The translations under genes and the position numbers were made by a program. Positions 37,000 through 46,514 of a DNA stretch of 64,000 nt are shown piece by piece. The stretch is taken from assembly GCF_002838065.1 (NCBI RefSeq), contig NZ_PIZU01000016.1, positions 25,847-89,846 on the forward strand, written 5' to 3'. How positions within the stretch are numbered: position 1 is the first letter of the stretch; every line of letters starts with the position of its first letter. This DNA comes from Mycobacterium hubeiense (lineage in GTDB: Bacteria; Actinomycetota; Actinomycetes; Mycobacteriales; Mycobacteriaceae). The notes under the pieces were generated by a model. It saw only the letters and a list, made by a program, of their open reading frames with translations. It was not told the DNA's origin and made no database searches.

Positions 37000-37133
37000 A
37001 TGACGTCGGCGTCGGCGTCGTAGTACGGCGTCACCGGCGACAACTGCGGCATACCGTTCGACTTGATCGTGGCCAGCACGCCGAGTCGCGCGTCGGCCAA
37101 AAGCGCACGCGGGTTGAATGGGGAGTCGGTCAC
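36985..37133 (-). pseudogene. N-terminal stub of a PPOX/F420-dependent protein
   Basis: From GTG 37133 the minus strand encodes MTDSPFNPRALLADARLGVL and continues ATIKSNGMPQLSPVTPYY to VIYVSMT. This is the first 50 or so residues of a PPOX-class F420-dependent protein (normally about 135). It then runs into sequence antisense to the lipE end with no further similarity. The lipE stop is shared with the stub's VIYVSMT codons, which marks a deletion junction. It is divergent from the accD gene. Confidence 0.7.
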
Positions 37134-37183
37134 ACCCTGCCCAACCGTTGACCGCGCGCTCGCTATTCCTCCGGAGGCACACG

Positions 37184-38722
37184 ATGGACGAACCCATCCG
37201 CAACGATCACGCCGAGCTGTTGCGCCGGCGTGCGCTGACCGAGGATGCCGCCCGGCCCGACGCCGTCGCACGCCGGCACGCGGCGAACGGACGCACGGCA
37301 CGCGAGAACATCGCCGACCTCGTCGACCCCGGTTCGTTCGTGGAGTACGGCCGCTTCGTCATCGCCGCCCAGCGGTTCCGCCGCGACGTCGACGACCTCA
37401 TCGCCCGCACGCCCGCCGACGGTCTGGTGGCCGGCACCGCGCGCGTCGACGGCGGGGCGTGCGCGGTGCTGTCCTACGACTACACCGTGCTCGCCGGTAC
37501 GCAGGGCGTGCTCGGGCACCGCAAGAAGGACCGGCTGTTCGACATCATCGAACGGATGCGGCTGCCGACGGTGTTCTTCGCCGAGGGCGGTGGCGGACGA
37601 CCCGGCGACACCGACTATCCGACGGTGTCGTCACTGGAAGTGCGCGCGTTCAAACTGTGGGCTGCGCTGTCGGGACTGGTGCCGCGCATCGCGATCGTGA
37701 AGGGACGATGCTTCGCGGGCAATGCCGTCATCGCCGGGTGCGCCGACCTGATCGTGGCCACCGAAGACGCGTCGATCGGCATGGGCGGCCCGGCGATGAT
37801 CGCCGGCGGCGGGCTCGGCGACGTGCACCCCGACGTGGTCGGGCCGATCTCCGTGCAGGCGCCCAACGGGGTGGTCGACGTCGTCGTCGCAGACGAGGCG
37901 GCCGCCGTCGTCGTCACCAAACACCTCCTGGGCTATTTCCAGGGTGCGACGGAGCCGGGTGTCGCCGCCGATCAAACCGCCTTGCGCACATTGGTTCCCG
38001 AGCGCGCGCGACGCGCCTACCACGTCGGCCCGATCATCGAGACGCTCGCCGACGAAGGTTCGGTGACATTTCTGCGGGAGCGGTTCGCACCGGAGATGGT
38101 GACGGCGCTGGCCCGCATCGACGGCCGCGCGGTCGGCGTCATCGCCAACAACACCCGAGTGATGGCCGGCGCGATCACCGCCGCCGCGTCGGACAAGGCG
38201 GCCCGGTTCCTGCAACTGTGCGACGCGTTCGGGATTCCGATCGTCTCGCTCGTCGACTGTCCGGGCTACATGGTGGGCCCGGCGGCGGAGGCCGAGGCGT
38301 TGGTGCGACGCGGCTCGCGCATGCTGGTCGCGGGCGCGGCGCTACGGGTGCCGATGGTGGCGGTGATCATTCGCCGCGGTTATGGGCTGGGCGCACAGGC
38401 GATGTGCGGCGGTGGTCTGCACGAGCCACTGCTGACGGTGGCCTGGCCGGGCGCGCACCTGGGACCGATGGGCCTCGAGGGCGCGGTGCGGCTGGGGATG
38501 CGCAAGGAATTGGAGGCGATCGCCGACGAGGACGAACGCGAAGAGCGCGTGCGGCAGGCCACCGCGGCCGCGCAGGACAACGCCAAGGCGCTCAATGCCG
38601 CGTCGATGTTCGAAATCGACGACGTGATCGATCCGGCCGAGACGCGCTCGCTGATCTCGGCGACGCTGGCCGCGGCGCCGCCGGCGCCACCCGAGCGGCG
38701 TCGCTTCGTCGACACCTGGTAG
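37184..38722 (+). CDS. acyl-CoA carboxylase beta (carboxyltransferase) subunit
   Basis: The protein has 512 residues from ATG 37184, preceded by an excellent GGAGG. The two crotonase-fold halves are present. The first has VLSYDYTVLAGTQGVLGHRKKDR and SIGMGGPAMIAGGGLGDV. The second has IVSLVDCPGYMVGPAAEAEALVRRGSRMLVAGAALRVPMVAVIIRRGYGLGAQAM. It would transfer CO2 from biotin to an acyl-CoA. No biotin-carboxylase subunit lies nearby, so it must pair with one elsewhere. Length is in the usual AccD range. Confidence 0.9.
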   Translation: MDEPIRNDHAELLRRRALTEDAARPDAVARRHAANGRTARENIADLVDPGSFVEYGRFVIAAQRFRRDVDDLIARTPADGLVAGTARVDGGACAVLSYDYTVLAGTQGVLGHRKKDRLFDIIERMRLPTVFFAEGGGGRPGDTDYPTVSSLEVRAFKLWAALSGLVPRIAIVKGRCFAGNAVIAGCADLIVATEDASIGMGGPAMIAGGGLGDVHPDVVGPISVQAPNGVVDVVVADEAAAVVVTKHLLGYFQGATEPGVAADQTALRTLVPERARRAYHVGPIIETLADEGSVTFLRERFAPEMVTALARIDGRAVGVIANNTRVMAGAITAAASDKAARFLQLCDAFGIPIVSLVDCPGYMVGPAAEAEALVRRGSRMLVAGAALRVPMVAVIIRRGYGLGAQAMCGGGLHEPLLTVAWPGAHLGPMGLEGAVRLGMRKELEAIADEDEREERVRQATAAAQDNAKALNAASMFEIDDVIDPAETRSLISATLAAAPPAPPERRRFVDTW

Positions 38723-38728
38723 CTCAGA

Positions 38729-38748
38729 GCGTCAACACCTGCTGACGC
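38729..38748. repeat. dispersed 20-bp palindromic element, copy B
   Basis: GCGTCAACACCTGCTGACGC, in the 75-base gap between the convergent accD-like and GNAT genes. Copy C follows 27 bases later. Arms GCGTCA/TGACGC pair. Confidence 0.65.
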
Positions 38749-38775
38749 GGTTTCCCGGGACATGTCCGTCCAGTT

Positions 38776-38795
38776 GCGTCAACACGTGCTGACGC
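38776..38795. repeat. dispersed 20-bp palindromic element, copy C
   Basis: GCGTCAACACGTGCTGACGC, ending just before the GNAT stop codon. It differs from copy B at one base. GGACATGTCC, itself a palindrome, lies between the two copies. The pair could act as a terminator for both convergent genes or as protein-binding sites. Confidence 0.65.
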
Positions 38796-38797
38796 CG

Positions 38798-39295
38798 CTA
38801 GGAGCCGTTCTCCAACTCCAGGTACATGATGTGTAGGCCCACCAAGCCATGCCGACGTGACCGGTAGGCCCGCGGAACGGTGCCGATGATCCGAAAGCCC
38901 AGCGACTCCCACAGCCGCACGGCGGCCACATTGGTTTCCACCACAGCGTTGAACTGTATTGCCTTGTAACCGTTTTCACGGTGCCAGCGAATCACCCACT
39001 CCGCCATTGCACGCCCGACGCCGCGGGCAGACGACGCGGGGTCGACCATGAAGCTGGCGGTGCCGACGTGATCGCCGCGGCCGGGCTTGTTTGGCCCCAT
39101 CCGTGCGGTGCCGACCACCGTGCCGTCGACCACAGCGACGATCGTGTGCCCCGGCGGCGGCGCCAGCCACGCATCCCGTATCTCGTCGTCCGTCAAATCG
39201 TCTGGGTATGTGTAGCTTTCGCCGTCGGCGACGATGGCCCGGAAGAACGGCGCAATCTCCGCGATGTCAGTGGAGCGCGCGGCGCGGATCTCCAT
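38798..39295 (-). CDS. GNAT-family N-acetyltransferase
   Basis: The protein has 165 residues. The acetyl-CoA binding motif A is at MVDPASSARGVGRAMAEWVI (R/Q-x-x-G-x-G/A type). The C-terminal strand is NVAAVRLWESLGFRIIGTVPRAY, where ESLGF is the usual GNAT signature. N-terminal MEIRAARSTDIAEIAPFF is the standard first strand. Substrate unknown. It is divergent from the DUF4383-like gene with 17 bases between starts. Confidence 0.9.
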   Translation of the reverse strand: MEIRAARSTDIAEIAPFFRAIVADGESYTYPDDLTDDEIRDAWLAPPPGHTIVAVVDGTVVGTARMGPNKPGRGDHVGTASFMVDPASSARGVGRAMAEWVIRWHRENGYKAIQFNAVVETNVAAVRLWESLGFRIIGTVPRAYRSRRHGLVGLHIMYLELENGS

Positions 39296-39312
39296 GTCAC
39301 TACGCTAACGGC

Positions 39313-39771
39313 ATGGCGGCGCGGTCAGACATCAGGCGGTGGAGTTTCGCCCAGTACGGGCTGTTGATCATCTCGCTGTTCCACGTGGTGCAGGCGATCA
39401 TCGGGTTTATCGTCGAACCCAGTTTCGCGACGGGTCCCGACGCCCCGACCGCGCAGATCCTCGGCATGGACTACAACGGGTGGCACGCGGTCGCCGGGCT
39501 GGCGCTGTTCGGTCCGGGCCTGGTGTTCGCGTGGCGCAAGTCGTGGGCCGTGCTCTACCTGCTGGTGGCAGCCGTCGCCGGCGCCCTGCCCGGCATCTGG
39601 GCGTTCTTCTCGCATCAGGTGGCGTACGTGTTCACGTTCCCCAACAACGTCACCGACGCGATCGTGCACCTCGTCACCGCAGCGGTGATGGTGGCCGTGG
39701 CCGCAGTGCAGATCCGCCTCGACGGAGGGCTGGGCAACTCGCTGGCCGACCTGCGCTCGAAGCAGCCCTGA
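39313..39771 (+). CDS. DUF4383-type four-helix membrane protein
   Basis: The protein has about 152 residues from ATG 39313. The four hydrophobic segments are ISLFHVVQAIIGFIV, WHAVAGLALFGPGLVFAW, WAVLYLLVAAVAGALPGIWAFF and VHLVTAAVMVAVAAVQI. The NNVTDAIVHLVTAA motif is typical of DUF4383. Role unknown. Its stop abuts the truncated vapC end. Confidence 0.8.
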   Translation: MAARSDIRRWSFAQYGLLIISLFHVVQAIIGFIVEPSFATGPDAPTAQILGMDYNGWHAVAGLALFGPGLVFAWRKSWAVLYLLVAAVAGALPGIWAFFSHQVAYVFTFPNNVTDAIVHLVTAAVMVAVAAVQIRLDGGLGNSLADLRSKQP

Positions 39772-40061
39772 TCGACGACCGACAGGGCGCGCACCGCACC
39801 GGCGACGGCGAGCCTGTGCTGCGCCGAATCGATCCACCGCCAAACAGATTTCGGCACCGGCACATCGGGGTAGACGTCGCGAAACATCTGATCCATCTCA
39901 TCGAACTCGTCCGCGTTGCGCACCGATCGACGGAACTCGGCTCGCTGGGGCTCGCATGATCCGATGGCGCCCCTGCGAAGTGATGGCTCCCAGACCTCGG
40001 TGAGCTCGGGTTGTCGTTGCAACCGCCAGACCGCGGAGGAATCCACCAGGAAGTGGATCAA
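39772..40061 (-). pseudogene. vapC: VapC PIN-domain toxin, truncated at the C-terminus
   Basis: From TTG 40061 the product starts MIHFLVDSSAVWRLQRQP, with the first PIN aspartate (Asp7) and the conserved GAIGSCEPQRAEFRRS. It continues to SAQHRLAVAGAVRALSVVD. At 39772 the similarity ends: the frame continues only as antisense of the DUF4383 gene. Normal VapC proteins of this type continue about 40 more residues, with the remaining acidic active-site residues. This toxin is therefore probably inactive. Its TTG overlaps the vapB stop (TTGA). Confidence 0.75.
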
Positions 40062-40273
40062 GGCCCGACGGCCTTCTCGTCGGCTCGCGCGGTCACCCAG
40101 CCGTCGTAGTCCCAGCCCTTCGCCTGCTCGCGCGAGCGGGCCAGCGCCTCGATGCGCCGGAACTGCTCGACGTAATCGCGTAGCGCGAGGTTAACGGCTT
40201 CCTTCTTGGTGTGTACCCCGGCGATCCGCATGACTTCGGCCAGCGCCTCGTCGTCCAGGTCGATCGCCAACAT
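40058..40273 (-). CDS. vapB: VapB-type antitoxin
   Basis: The protein has 71 residues: MLAIDLDDEALAEVMRIAGV followed by HTKKEAVNLALRDYVEQFRR. This is the ribbon-helix-helix-like VapB of the mycobacterial 'VHTKKEAVNxALR' type. The C-terminal part (AKGWDYDGW) is the toxin-wrapping segment. It stays intact while its partner toxin is truncated. Confidence 0.88.
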   Translation of the reverse strand: MLAIDLDDEALAEVMRIAGVHTKKEAVNLALRDYVEQFRRIEALARSREQAKGWDYDGWVTARADEKAVGP

Positions 40274-40318
40274 CGATCCTGCGGGCCGTCGTGAAATCGC
40301 CCGTCCTACCGTCTAGGC

Positions 40319-42226
40319 ATGGCAACTTTGCGATTGAAGCGACGGGCCGGGTCCGAGCCGCACAAACCGCGCAAGACCAGTCCGTCGCCGCTGACGCCGC
40401 CGTGGACCCCAGGACCGGCGCGTTACGGCGTCGGGGTGCGGCACAACGTCGCGGTGCCGATGAGCGACGGCGTCAACCTGCGCGCCGACATCCACTACCC
40501 GACCGTCCCGGAGACCGGTGAGCCCGCGACCGGCCCGTTCCCGGTGCTGGTCTCGATGACGCCCTACGGCAAGAAGGCTCCGCCGCCGGCCGCGCAGATC
40601 GGCGGCGGCGCGACGCCGTACCTGATCAAGCGCGGCTACATCGAGGTGATGGTCGACGTGCGCGGCACCGGCGCCTCCGAAGGATCCTTCGAAATGCTGG
40701 GCGTCGAGCAGACCCAGGACGGCGTGGACCTGGTCAACTGGGCGGCGACGCTGCCGAACTCCAACGGGCGCGTCGGCATGTTCGGCATCTCGTATCTGGC
40801 GATCAACCAGCTGATCACCGCCGCCGCGGTCGGGCCGGACTCGCCGTTGAAGGCGATCTTCCCGGTGATGGCCGCGCACGACTTCTACCGCGACGTGGTG
40901 ACGATGGGCGGCGTGCCGCACATGCGCACGGTGCGGGCGTATGGCGCGGTCTACTCCTTGCTCAACCTGGTCAATCCGACGCTGGAGTTGATCGCCCGCG
41001 GCGGGCACGAACGCCCACGCGCTGGAGGTTTTGCCGCGGTGCGCCAGCGCGGCCGCGGCCAGCGGCAGTACTTCCGGACGCTGTCCGCCGACGCCGCCGC
41101 CGGCGGCGACACCGCATTCGACGGGCCGTTCTGGGACACCATGCGGCCGGGCGCGCTGCTGCCCAAGATCGTGGACAACGGCGTGGCCGTGTTCCTCGTC
41201 GGCGGCTGGCACGACGCGTTCCAGCGCGGCGCGCCGCTCAACTACTCCTCCCTGCAGAACGCGTTCGCGGGCCGACCCGTCGACGCGCCGATGGAGCCCG
41301 GCCAGCCGATCTCGGATCGGTTCCGGCTGCTGATGGGTCCCTGGTATCACGTCTCGGACTTCGACGGCCTGCACATGCACGCGCTGCAGTTGCGGTGGTT
41401 CGACCACTGGCTCAAGGACGTGCCGGAAGCCGCAGTGTCCGGGGAGCCGTTGACCTTCCAGCCGATCGGCAGATCCGAGTGGTTCCATGCGCGCGAATAC
41501 CCGTTCCCGGACGCGACGCCGACGCGCTTCTACCTGTCGACGCAGAACCGGCTCGCCCGTGAACCCGACTCCGACGAGTCCGCTGCGACACTGAAGTACG
41601 TTGCGCGCGGCCCGATCTCGGGCCGCAGCCTGGAGCAGTGGAGCCTGGGGCTCGGCAGTTTCGCCATCTCGCAGCGCGGCAGGCGTATCCGCTACGACCT
41701 GGACAACCGCCGTCTTCAGCGCGAGGCGTTGTGCTACACCACCGACCCGTTCTCCTCGCCGACGATGGTCGCCGGGCCGATCACGCTCACCGTGCACGCG
41801 ACGGCCACCACGTCCGAGACGCTGTGGGTGGCGCACCTCGACGACGTCTTCCCCGACGGCACCAGCCGCCCGCTGACGCAGGGTGCGCTACTCGGCTCGC
41901 ATCGGGCGCTGGACCCGTCGCGCACGTGGTATCTGCCCGACGGCACCGTGCTGCGGCCGCATCACATCAGCACCCGCGAGGCCGTGAAACCCGTTGTCCC
42001 CGGCGAACTCACCCGCTACGACATCGAGATCTTCCCGACCGCCGCGGTGATCGAGCCGGGCCACTGCCTGCGCCTGACGATGACGACGTACGATTTCCCG
42101 CACTTGGTGCCCACCAAGCCCGCGCGTCGCGCGTTGGCCGGTGGGGAGTACCGGCTGCGCCAGGGCGGGGCGACGCCGTCGCACGTCGTCATTCCGCTGG
42201 CGGACGCGTCGCCCGGTAGAACGTAA
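40319..42226 (+). CDS. CocE/NonD-family hydrolase with an internal compensated frameshift
   Basis: The protein has 635 residues. It belongs to the X-Pro dipeptidyl-peptidase (S15)/cocaine-esterase group. VEVMVDVRGTGASEG-like strand (RGYIEVMVDVRGTGASEGSF), catalytic serine in GMFGISYLAINQ, His in MGPWYHVSDF, and a C-terminal jelly-roll (VHATATTSETLWVAHLDDVFPDG). Between about 41003 and 41062 the used frame gives Arg/Gly-rich text (GHERPRAGGFAAVRQRGRG). The +1 frame there reads GTNAHALEVLPRCASAAAAS with almost all G/C third positions. About 20 residues therefore appear frameshifted and restored. Likely an ester or amide hydrolase. Confidence 0.85.
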   Translation: MATLRLKRRAGSEPHKPRKTSPSPLTPPWTPGPARYGVGVRHNVAVPMSDGVNLRADIHYPTVPETGEPATGPFPVLVSMTPYGKKAPPPAAQIGGGATPYLIKRGYIEVMVDVRGTGASEGSFEMLGVEQTQDGVDLVNWAATLPNSNGRVGMFGISYLAINQLITAAAVGPDSPLKAIFPVMAAHDFYRDVVTMGGVPHMRTVRAYGAVYSLLNLVNPTLELIARGGHERPRAGGFAAVRQRGRGQRQYFRTLSADAAAGGDTAFDGPFWDTMRPGALLPKIVDNGVAVFLVGGWHDAFQRGAPLNYSSLQNAFAGRPVDAPMEPGQPISDRFRLLMGPWYHVSDFDGLHMHALQLRWFDHWLKDVPEAAVSGEPLTFQPIGRSEWFHAREYPFPDATPTRFYLSTQNRLAREPDSDESAATLKYVARGPISGRSLEQWSLGLGSFAISQRGRRIRYDLDNRRLQREALCYTTDPFSSPTMVAGPITLTVHATATTSETLWVAHLDDVFPDGTSRPLTQGALLGSHRALDPSRTWYLPDGTVLRPHHISTREAVKPVVPGELTRYDIEIFPTAAVIEPGHCLRLTMTTYDFPHLVPTKPARRALAGGEYRLRQGGATPSHVVIPLADASPGRT

Positions 42227-42329
42227 GCCGATGTCGACCAGATGCGGCCGGCAACGGTAACGGATCACGTTGATAACAAGGCAATTACGGACCGCGCCGC
42301 GCGGCTGAGCAGACAGGCCGCGCTGCTAG

Positions 42330-43310
<981 letters not shown>

Positions 43311-43323
43311 GCGGACCGTAACG

Positions 43324-44070
43324 TCAGCCCAGCGACTCCCAGAAGCCGCTGAGGGCGGCCGCGCTGCGTGCCGGATCCTGCAGCATCCACCAATGTCCCA
43401 GGCCGTCAAGCACTTCGGTGCGAGCACCGGCGCGGTCCGCCGCGCGCTGCCGCAGTTCCAGTGAACCGACGTAGGGGTCCTCGGTGGGCATCAGGGCCAG
43501 GCCCGGCCGCGCGGCGGCGGCAGACAATTTGCGGCCCTCCTCGGCCATCGCGGGCTGAGCGGCCGAGCGGTACAACGACAGGATCGCCCGTCCCATCTCT
43601 GGGCCTTGGGCGGCCACAATCGTGGTCGCGATGTCGAGCGGAATGCCCAGTGGCACCAGCTGTTCGGCGCGCTCTGCCGCCGTGCCGCTCATCATGGTTT
43701 CCACCAGCTGCTCGCCCTCGTCCGGTGTCTGCCACACCTGCGCCATGTCGTGCCAGACGTACTCCGGGTCGAACAACCCGATGACATCGGTGGCCCAGCT
43801 GCGCACCAGCTCGGGGCGATCCATCACCGCGTTCACCACGTGGGCGCCGCCCCAGTCATGCCCGACGAGGTCGACGGGTCCGTCGATCCGACTTAACTCG
43901 GTTTCAAGCCAGTCGCGGTACGCAAGGTAGGTCGCGGGGAAATCGTCAGGCAGGGGGGCGCCGAACCCGGGTGGCGACAGCATCACCACATCGTCACGGC
44001 CCAGCTCATCGATGAGCGGGCCCCAGATCGCCTCGGTTTCCGGATTTCCGTGCACCAGCACCAATGTCAT
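43324..44070 (-). CDS. alpha/beta hydrolase of the epoxide hydrolase/haloalkane dehalogenase type
   Basis: The protein has 248 residues. Oxyanion region VLVHGNPE (4-11), and the nucleophile elbow GHDWGGAHVV in which the nucleophile is Asp, as in epoxide hydrolases and haloalkane dehalogenases. C-terminal VLDGLGHWWMLQDP has the histidine. A cap-tyrosine for epoxides is not obvious, so dehalogenase, epoxide hydrolase or a lactonase remain possible. It is convergent with the Ag85 gene. Confidence 0.85.
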   Translation of the reverse strand: MTLVLVHGNPETEAIWGPLIDELGRDDVVMLSPPGFGAPLPDDFPATYLAYRDWLETELSRIDGPVDLVGHDWGGAHVVNAVMDRPELVRSWATDVIGLFDPEYVWHDMAQVWQTPDEGEQLVETMMSGTAAERAEQLVPLGIPLDIATTIVAAQGPEMGRAILSLYRSAAQPAMAEEGRKLSAAAARPGLALMPTEDPYVGSLELRQRAADRAGARTEVLDGLGHWWMLQDPARSAAALSGFWESLG

Positions 44071-44140
44071 GCCGACATCTTGGCACGGGTCTGCCGGGTG
44101 TCGGTCAGTACCAATCGGGTTGGCTCATCCGCCGCGGCTC

Positions 44141-46108
44141 TCAGCGCGAGGCGACGGCGGCCGCGGCGGTCTGGGCGATCACTTCCGCCGTCCGGTGGGC
44201 CATCGCCATGGTCGAGATCATCGGGTTCACGCCCGTCGCGGTCGGCAGCGCGCTCGCGTCGCCGATGTAGACCCCCGGCGTGTCGTGCAGCTCGCCCGAC
44301 GGGTTCGCCACCGATGTTGCCGGATCGGAACCCATGCGGCAGCTGCTCATCTGGTGCGCCGAGAAGATCCTGTGCCCGCCCGCGCCGAGCGGGAGCTCCT
44401 TCATCGCAGCGATGAACTCGTCGAGATCCTCACCGCGCCGCCAGCGCCTGTCCGTCGCGGCGAACGGGACGATCTCCTCGGCGCCGGCCGCGGCGTGCAG
44501 GCGGATCTGGGCTTCCATCGAGCGGCGCGCGACGCGGACGTCGACCTCGTCGGTGAGCGCATAGTGCACCACCGCGTTACCTGCGCCGTCGATCGTCACG
44601 GTGCCGTGGCCGCGGTCGCGAGGGATGCCCACGTACCAGGCGGCGTGCTCCAGCCGCGCCATCGTTTCCTTGAGCTCTTCACTCGACGCGCGGGCCATGC
44701 CACCGGCGACGATCGACGTCGCCCACTGCGCGTTCTGGATGAGGAAGCCGTGACCGCCCTCGATGTCGGCGAACTCGTCGACCATCGCCGTCATCGGCGC
44801 GCCCCACCACGGCCGCTGCGGTTCGGGATGCAGGGCAAGCGTCGCGATCACCGGGTGCAGGTGCAGGTACCGGCCGACCGCCGGGCCGCCGATGCCCGAC
44901 CGCAGCAGCAGCGCAGGGGATTCCAGCGAGCCGCACGCCACCACCACGCGCGGTGCGCGCACCTCGACAGCCGCCGAAGCTCCGGTCTGCGGGTCGACGT
45001 ACGTGGCGAGCACGCCTGCGGCGCGACCGTTTTCGGTGAGCACCCGGTCGGCCTGGCAGCGCACGATCACCCGCGCGCCGGCCGCCACCGCGTCTCGTAG
45101 ATACGTACGACGGACGTCGAGCTTGGCGCCCGAGCGGTCGCCGAGGCCGATGTAGCCGGCGGTGTCGGGCGAGTACGCGGCCGGGTCGGCGTTGCGGCTC
45201 AGCCCGGTGAACGACCAGCCGAGGGCCGCCGCGCCGTCGCGCATCCGCTCGTGCGGGCCGTTGAGGTCCGAGCAGTCGGCGTTGACGCCGAGTCGCGTCC
45301 ACACCGCGTCCGTGTGCCGGTCGAACTCGGGCCCGTCGACACCGTCGAGGCCGAACTCGCGCGCCCACTGCTCCCGCACGCTCAAGGGCGTGCGCAGGCA
45401 GTTGGACCAGTTGATCGTCGGCCCGCCGCCGAGTGTGCCCCCGGCCAGCAGCGTGACGTTGAAATCGGCGGTCGGGGTGGGGCCGCCGCGCCAGAAGAAC
45501 TGCTGGAACGCGGGCAGCTCGAGCCCGCTGAAGTCCGGCTCGTTGAAGTTTCCGCCGGCCTCGAGCACGACGACGTCGAGGCCCGCCTGAGCGAGCACGC
45601 CGGCGATCAGGCCACCACCCGCGCCCGAGCCGACAATGCAGACGTCGGCGTCGACCGTCGAACCGTCAGGGACAAACGGCTCGGGCGCCTCGCCGCCGCC
45701 GGGCTCGATGCCGGGAGCGCCGGGATAACCGAAGCCCGCCCACATCGGGTTGGTGCCGGTCTGCGGATCCGGACCGGCGTACCCGAACGCGAGGGTCAGC
45801 GACACCAGGGAATTCAGCCCCGCCGCGATCTCGGGGCCCATCGACGCGACGTCGCGCATCAGCTGCTCGCCCGCCGGCCCGGCCCTGAACCCCTGCGCGT
45901 GCAGCCCGTCGAGCAGGGCGAGCAGGCCCGCACGCTGATCGCCGGGCAGCCCGGACAGCACCTGCTCGACCCCGACGTGCGCCTGCAGTTCGCTGCCGCG
46001 CATCGCCCAGAACCCGGTGGGGTCGTCGGCCCGTTCCATCGACGGGATGACGGTGTCCGCGAGGGTGCGAAGAACTTCGCGGTGGGTGTCGGTGATCTGG
46101 GCGTTCAT
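44141..46108 (-). CDS. GMC-family FAD oxidoreductase
   Basis: The protein has 655 residues from ATG 46108 (AGGAG upstream). Preceding the flavin fold is a helical gluconate-2-dehydrogenase-subunit-3-like N-terminus (TDTHREVLRTLADTVIPSMER). The FAD motif is VCIVGSGAGGGLIAGVLAQAGLDVVVLEAGG (about 170-200). LLAGGTLGGGPTINWSNCLRTP is the GMC signature 1. The C-terminus has the active-site histidine in AHQMSSCRMGSD and VIGDAS-like VYIGDASALPTATGVNP. Long-chain alcohol or sterol oxidation is plausible. A small membrane protein precedes it and a PucR-type regulator is divergent. Confidence 0.92.
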   Translation of the reverse strand: MNAQITDTHREVLRTLADTVIPSMERADDPTGFWAMRGSELQAHVGVEQVLSGLPGDQRAGLLALLDGLHAQGFRAGPAGEQLMRDVASMGPEIAAGLNSLVSLTLAFGYAGPDPQTGTNPMWAGFGYPGAPGIEPGGGEAPEPFVPDGSTVDADVCIVGSGAGGGLIAGVLAQAGLDVVVLEAGGNFNEPDFSGLELPAFQQFFWRGGPTPTADFNVTLLAGGTLGGGPTINWSNCLRTPLSVREQWAREFGLDGVDGPEFDRHTDAVWTRLGVNADCSDLNGPHERMRDGAAALGWSFTGLSRNADPAAYSPDTAGYIGLGDRSGAKLDVRRTYLRDAVAAGARVIVRCQADRVLTENGRAAGVLATYVDPQTGASAAVEVRAPRVVVACGSLESPALLLRSGIGGPAVGRYLHLHPVIATLALHPEPQRPWWGAPMTAMVDEFADIEGGHGFLIQNAQWATSIVAGGMARASSEELKETMARLEHAAWYVGIPRDRGHGTVTIDGAGNAVVHYALTDEVDVRVARRSMEAQIRLHAAAGAEEIVPFAATDRRWRRGEDLDEFIAAMKELPLGAGGHRIFSAHQMSSCRMGSDPATSVANPSGELHDTPGVYIGDASALPTATGVNPMISTMAMAHRTAEVIAQTAAAAVASR

Positions 46109-46137
46109 CGTTGCTCTCCTCTTGCGACGTCTTGACG

Positions 46138-46356
46138 CTATGCCTCGACGGGGGTCAGGCGGCCGTCTTTGGTCGTGTTGAGGGCACCGGTCAGTTGACG
46201 GACCGCGGCCGCGGCCGTGCGTGACTGATCGGCGATGACCCGACGGACACGTCGTGCCCCGGTCACGCCCAGCGGGGCGACGGTGACGACGGTCGGGATC
46301 AGCACCGGCGACAGGGTGACCAGGAGGATGAAGGCGATGGCGATGTAGCTGCCCAT
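46138..46356 (-). CDS. small membrane protein (72 aa) upstream of the GMC oxidoreductase
   Basis: The protein starts MGSYIAIAFILLVTLSPVLIP, so a hydrophobic N-terminal segment is followed by a short basic helix (TGARRVRRVIADQSRTAAAAV). It ends 29 bases before the GMC start on the same strand. It could anchor the oxidoreductase to the membrane. No named family. Confidence 0.6.
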   Translation of the reverse strand: MGSYIAIAFILLVTLSPVLIPTVVTVAPLGVTGARRVRRVIADQSRTAAAAVRQLTGALNTTKDGRLTPVEA

Positions 46357-46514
46357 GACGGACTCGACTTTCTGTGGGTTTGAGTCGGCTGAGTTGCCGG
46401 TTGAAGGTGTGCAGAAAATTACCGAGGCAGCTGATGGCGGGCGATGTCCGCGACAGACCAAGTTTCGGGAACTTGTTGGCTCCCGAAGACAACTTGGGCC
46501 AGTACTGTCTGGTC

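Noticed and set aside
39615..39771. C-terminal extension of VapC over the DUF4383 gene
   Set aside because: Sequence there is antisense of an ordinary membrane-protein gene; no PIN-domain residues appear.
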